Positions 62,126 to 64,000 of a stretch of DNA of 64,000 nucleotides are shown in pieces; positions within the stretch are counted from its first letter, which is position 1; every line of letters begins with the position of its first letter. Under the pieces are notes generated by a model. The model was not told the DNA's origin, searched no databases, and was given only the letters and a program-made list of their open reading frames with translations. Source of the stretch: Chrysemys picta bellii (lineage: Eukaryota; Chordata; Testudines; Emydidae); assembly GCF_011386835.1 (NCBI RefSeq), contig NC_088800.1, positions 57,379,439 through 57,443,438 on the forward strand, given 5' to 3'. A program made the translations under genes and the position numbers.

Positions 62126-62271
62126 CAGTGCTTAATTTGTAATGAAAGAGGTGCTGGGACTTAAGCAATTAGTGCCAGGGCTCAAGTAATTTTTTTACAT
62201 TTTAAGTTATGCAGCAAGCCCAGAGGTGCCGCGGCCCAGCCTTGGGAAGCCCTGGCAAAAATTAAGCACTG
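62126..62271. mobile_element. hAT MITE inside the solo LTR
   Basis: The ends CAGTGCTTAATTTGTAATG and AAAATTAAGCACTG are inverted. The flanking octamers GTTATATT (62118-62125) and GTTATATC (62272-62279) differ at one base. Confidence 0.85.
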
Positions 62272-62559
62272 GTTATATCTGCATACACCTCCCCCTAGAG
62301 ATTTCTTGGGAAACCCTTTAACTTCAAAAATTCACATTGTTTCAAACAATCCTTTGAAGCTCATAGCATTTCCCAAGGTGTCCATTAGTCAGGTCTCCTC
62401 CCTAGAGACATTACATACAAGCCCACAATAATACATAAACATTGCATTTTTAATACAGCAAACCCCTAAGATACTTAAGTTAAACCTGATGGAATTAAGT
62501 TTAATTCAATAAGGTTTGTCTGAGATATTGCAGGCAATTGCCATATCTGTCACACCATT

Positions 62560-63109
62560 GTCTGAGCCAAAGGATGTTGAAAACATGACTGACTCCTATC
62601 TTTTTATTTATTCATTCATTTTTTATGGCACTTGGGTGACAACTAGTGGTTTAACAATAGACTGCAAAAAACAAAAACAAAAAAAACCCCAATCAAACAA
62701 AAAAGGAATGAATTGAAAAAGCAAGCTACTTACTGTGTATTTTAAGAATAATGATATCAAGATTTTTTTTTTCAGAGAGTTAGTACCTTTAAAATATATT
62801 TTCAATTTTGGGACATTATACTACAAGGTAGATAAAACACACTGAAAATGTGTTATGTTTTCAATTTAACAAGTTTGGAAGAGAAAAAAATAGTTAGAAA
62901 CATCTAAAAATCACACATACAGTAATCTTTGACTATCACAGATTTAACCAATTATTTTTCTGGTTAAAAATAGGCTTTAGCATTTTTACCAACAGATTTT
63001 TAATTATGTGTTTTTAACATCATTAAGGTCTGCCAAAAAAAGTTATAAATTTTTATTAATTAAAATAACACCACAGAATGCATACCCTGAAGGACTCTGT
63101 TGACGCTGT
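62560..63109. other. AT-rich, no gene recognised
   Basis: AT-rich with A and T runs. No supported feature. Confidence 0.5.
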
Positions 63110-63940
63110 GAAAATCATATTCATAGGAAAGAATAGCTATTTACCTTACAGTAACTGTGGTTCTTTAAGATGTGTTGTCTTCACACTCTTGGTGTGCGTG
63201 GAGCTCACGCATACAAGTTCAGATCCTTTTTGTCAGCAGAGTCTGTTGGGGCCATGCCAGTACCATAGATGTCCTCCCACACACCCCCATTTGATGACAT
63301 AAAGGGTGGGATGGGCCCAACCATCCCTCAGTTCCTTTGCCAATCCAGAATCCCAGAGGAGTAGGACTCCGTAACAGCAAGGAAGGAAGGTGGATCCTGG
63401 AATCCATGTTGGCAACACATCTCGAAAGTTACTGTAAGATAAATTACCATGCTTTCTTCTTCAAATGATGGTCCACACAGATTCCACTCTTGGTGACTAA
63501 CAAATTGCCAGGTACCTGTTTACTTGGAGGTTGGTAGCAGAAGTCCTTCTTAAACAATGCAAGACAGCCCTACCAAAGTGGGTATCTGAACTAGAAGCCT
63601 CTGCCAAAGAATCGTGACTCAAAGCTGTGGATTGAATTCTGCTTCACTGCCCAGCAGCTTTCAGAAAGAGGTGTTATCTTCAAACAGGCAGCAGAGGCTG
63701 CCTGAGCACCAGTGGAATGAGCTCTGCTATGGCTAGGTGTGTGTACCCTGGCTAACTTGTAACACGTCCTTATACAGTTGGAGACCCACTTAGATAAGCT
63801 CTGAGGATATTGCCTGACCCTTCACCATCTCTGCAAAGCCCACAGACAGTCGGGGGTGTTTTGAATGGTTTGGTCTCATCGGTGTAAAAAGACAGGGTTC
63901 TTACTACATCAGGTGTGTGAAGTGCAGCCCCCCCCCCCCA
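63110..63940 (-). repeat. DIRS- or LTR-like repeat fragment
   Basis: The plus strand contains CTTACAGTAACTGTGGTTC then TTTAAGATGTGTTGTC, and, inverted and diverged at 63412, CACATCTCGAAAGTTACTG. This inverted pair, with AAGATGTGTTG, resembles the termini of a widespread sauropsid DIRS-like element, as I recall it. The continuation to 63930 shows no domain. Confidence 0.35.
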
Positions 63941-64000
63941 AGGTTAAGTGAGGTTAGATAAATTGGTTTACATGGAATTTTAAAACAACTTTGGGCACGA

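Larger units (their letters stand above)
61474..62554 (-). mobile_element. solo LTR with nested hAT
   Basis: Both ends read TGTCACA on the plus strand (61474-61480 and 62548-62554), that is TGTGACA at both ends on the minus strand. A perfect 5-bp duplication CCATT lies at 61469-61473 and 62555-62559. On the minus strand AATAAATGTACTTGC near 61760 could be the polyadenylation signal. There is no internal sequence, so it is a solo LTR of about 1.08 kb. A hAT (62126-62271) lies inside. Confidence 0.85.

Overview
This is eukaryotic, gene-poor vertebrate DNA. The density and mix of repeats suggest a turtle or another non-avian sauropsid. The mix is many CR1 LINE pieces (including a common CR1 3' end terminating in ATTCTATGAT), many short hAT elements with 8-bp target duplications, PIF/Harbinger remains, Penelope-like element (PLE) ends, LTR-retrotransposon and DIRS-like remains, and two old MIR SINEs. 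The species call is inference; no species-specific gene settles it.

Only one protein-coding exon of a host gene can be supported. It is the first coding exon of a germ-cell-specific-gene-1-like gene (best match GSG1L, an AMPA-receptor auxiliary subunit) on the minus strand at 49275-49575. It has a strong splice donor and, 16 bases before its ATG, a convincing splice acceptor. Everything below about 49.2 kb would then be intron 1, and everything above about 49.6 kb would be a 5' intron or upstream DNA.

Layout. 0-5.8 kb: a 60-bp perfect palindrome, a Harbinger-type MITE, MIR, a CR1 split by a hAT, and a minus-strand PLE with RT and GIY-YIG remnants. 5.8-10.7 kb: a decayed 4.9-kb PIF/Harbinger element with a plus-strand Myb/SANT-like ORF remnant and a minus-strand transposase remnant. 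11.5-15.7 kb: hAT, Ty3/gypsy RNase H remnant, 2.4-kb minus-strand CR1 and a head-to-head PLE dimer. 17-22 kb: GC-rich hATs, LTR fragments and a nested CR1-in-hAT-in-LTR. 22-25 kb: AT-rich DNA, then CR1. 26-30.2 kb: three hATs, one 1.06 kb long and very CpG-rich. 30.7-34.3 kb: a jockey-like LINE hit twice by PLE ends, CR1 pieces and two hATs. 35.2-38.1 kb: a minus-strand CR1 interrupted by a solo LTR and a palindromic hAT. 39-46 kb: an LTR-like segment, a small hAT and mostly unrecognised DNA. 46.6 kb: a 32-bp minisatellite. 48.6-49.6 kb: MIR and the GSG1L exon. 52-56.3 kb: an LTR, a second palindromic hAT and CR1. 56.4 and 60.1 kb: two minisatellites of the same unit in opposite orientation. 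61.5-62.6 kb: a solo LTR with its own hAT. 63.1 kb to the end: a DIRS- or LTR-like repeat.

No intact transposon gene, tRNA, rRNA, CRISPR array or bacterial-type operon was seen. The most interesting signals are hammerhead-ribozyme-like motifs in the PLE ends, the PLE inverted dimer bounded by a single 13-bp duplication, the inverted minisatellite pair, and the acceptor-preceded first coding exon of GSG1L in a region without an obvious host CpG island.
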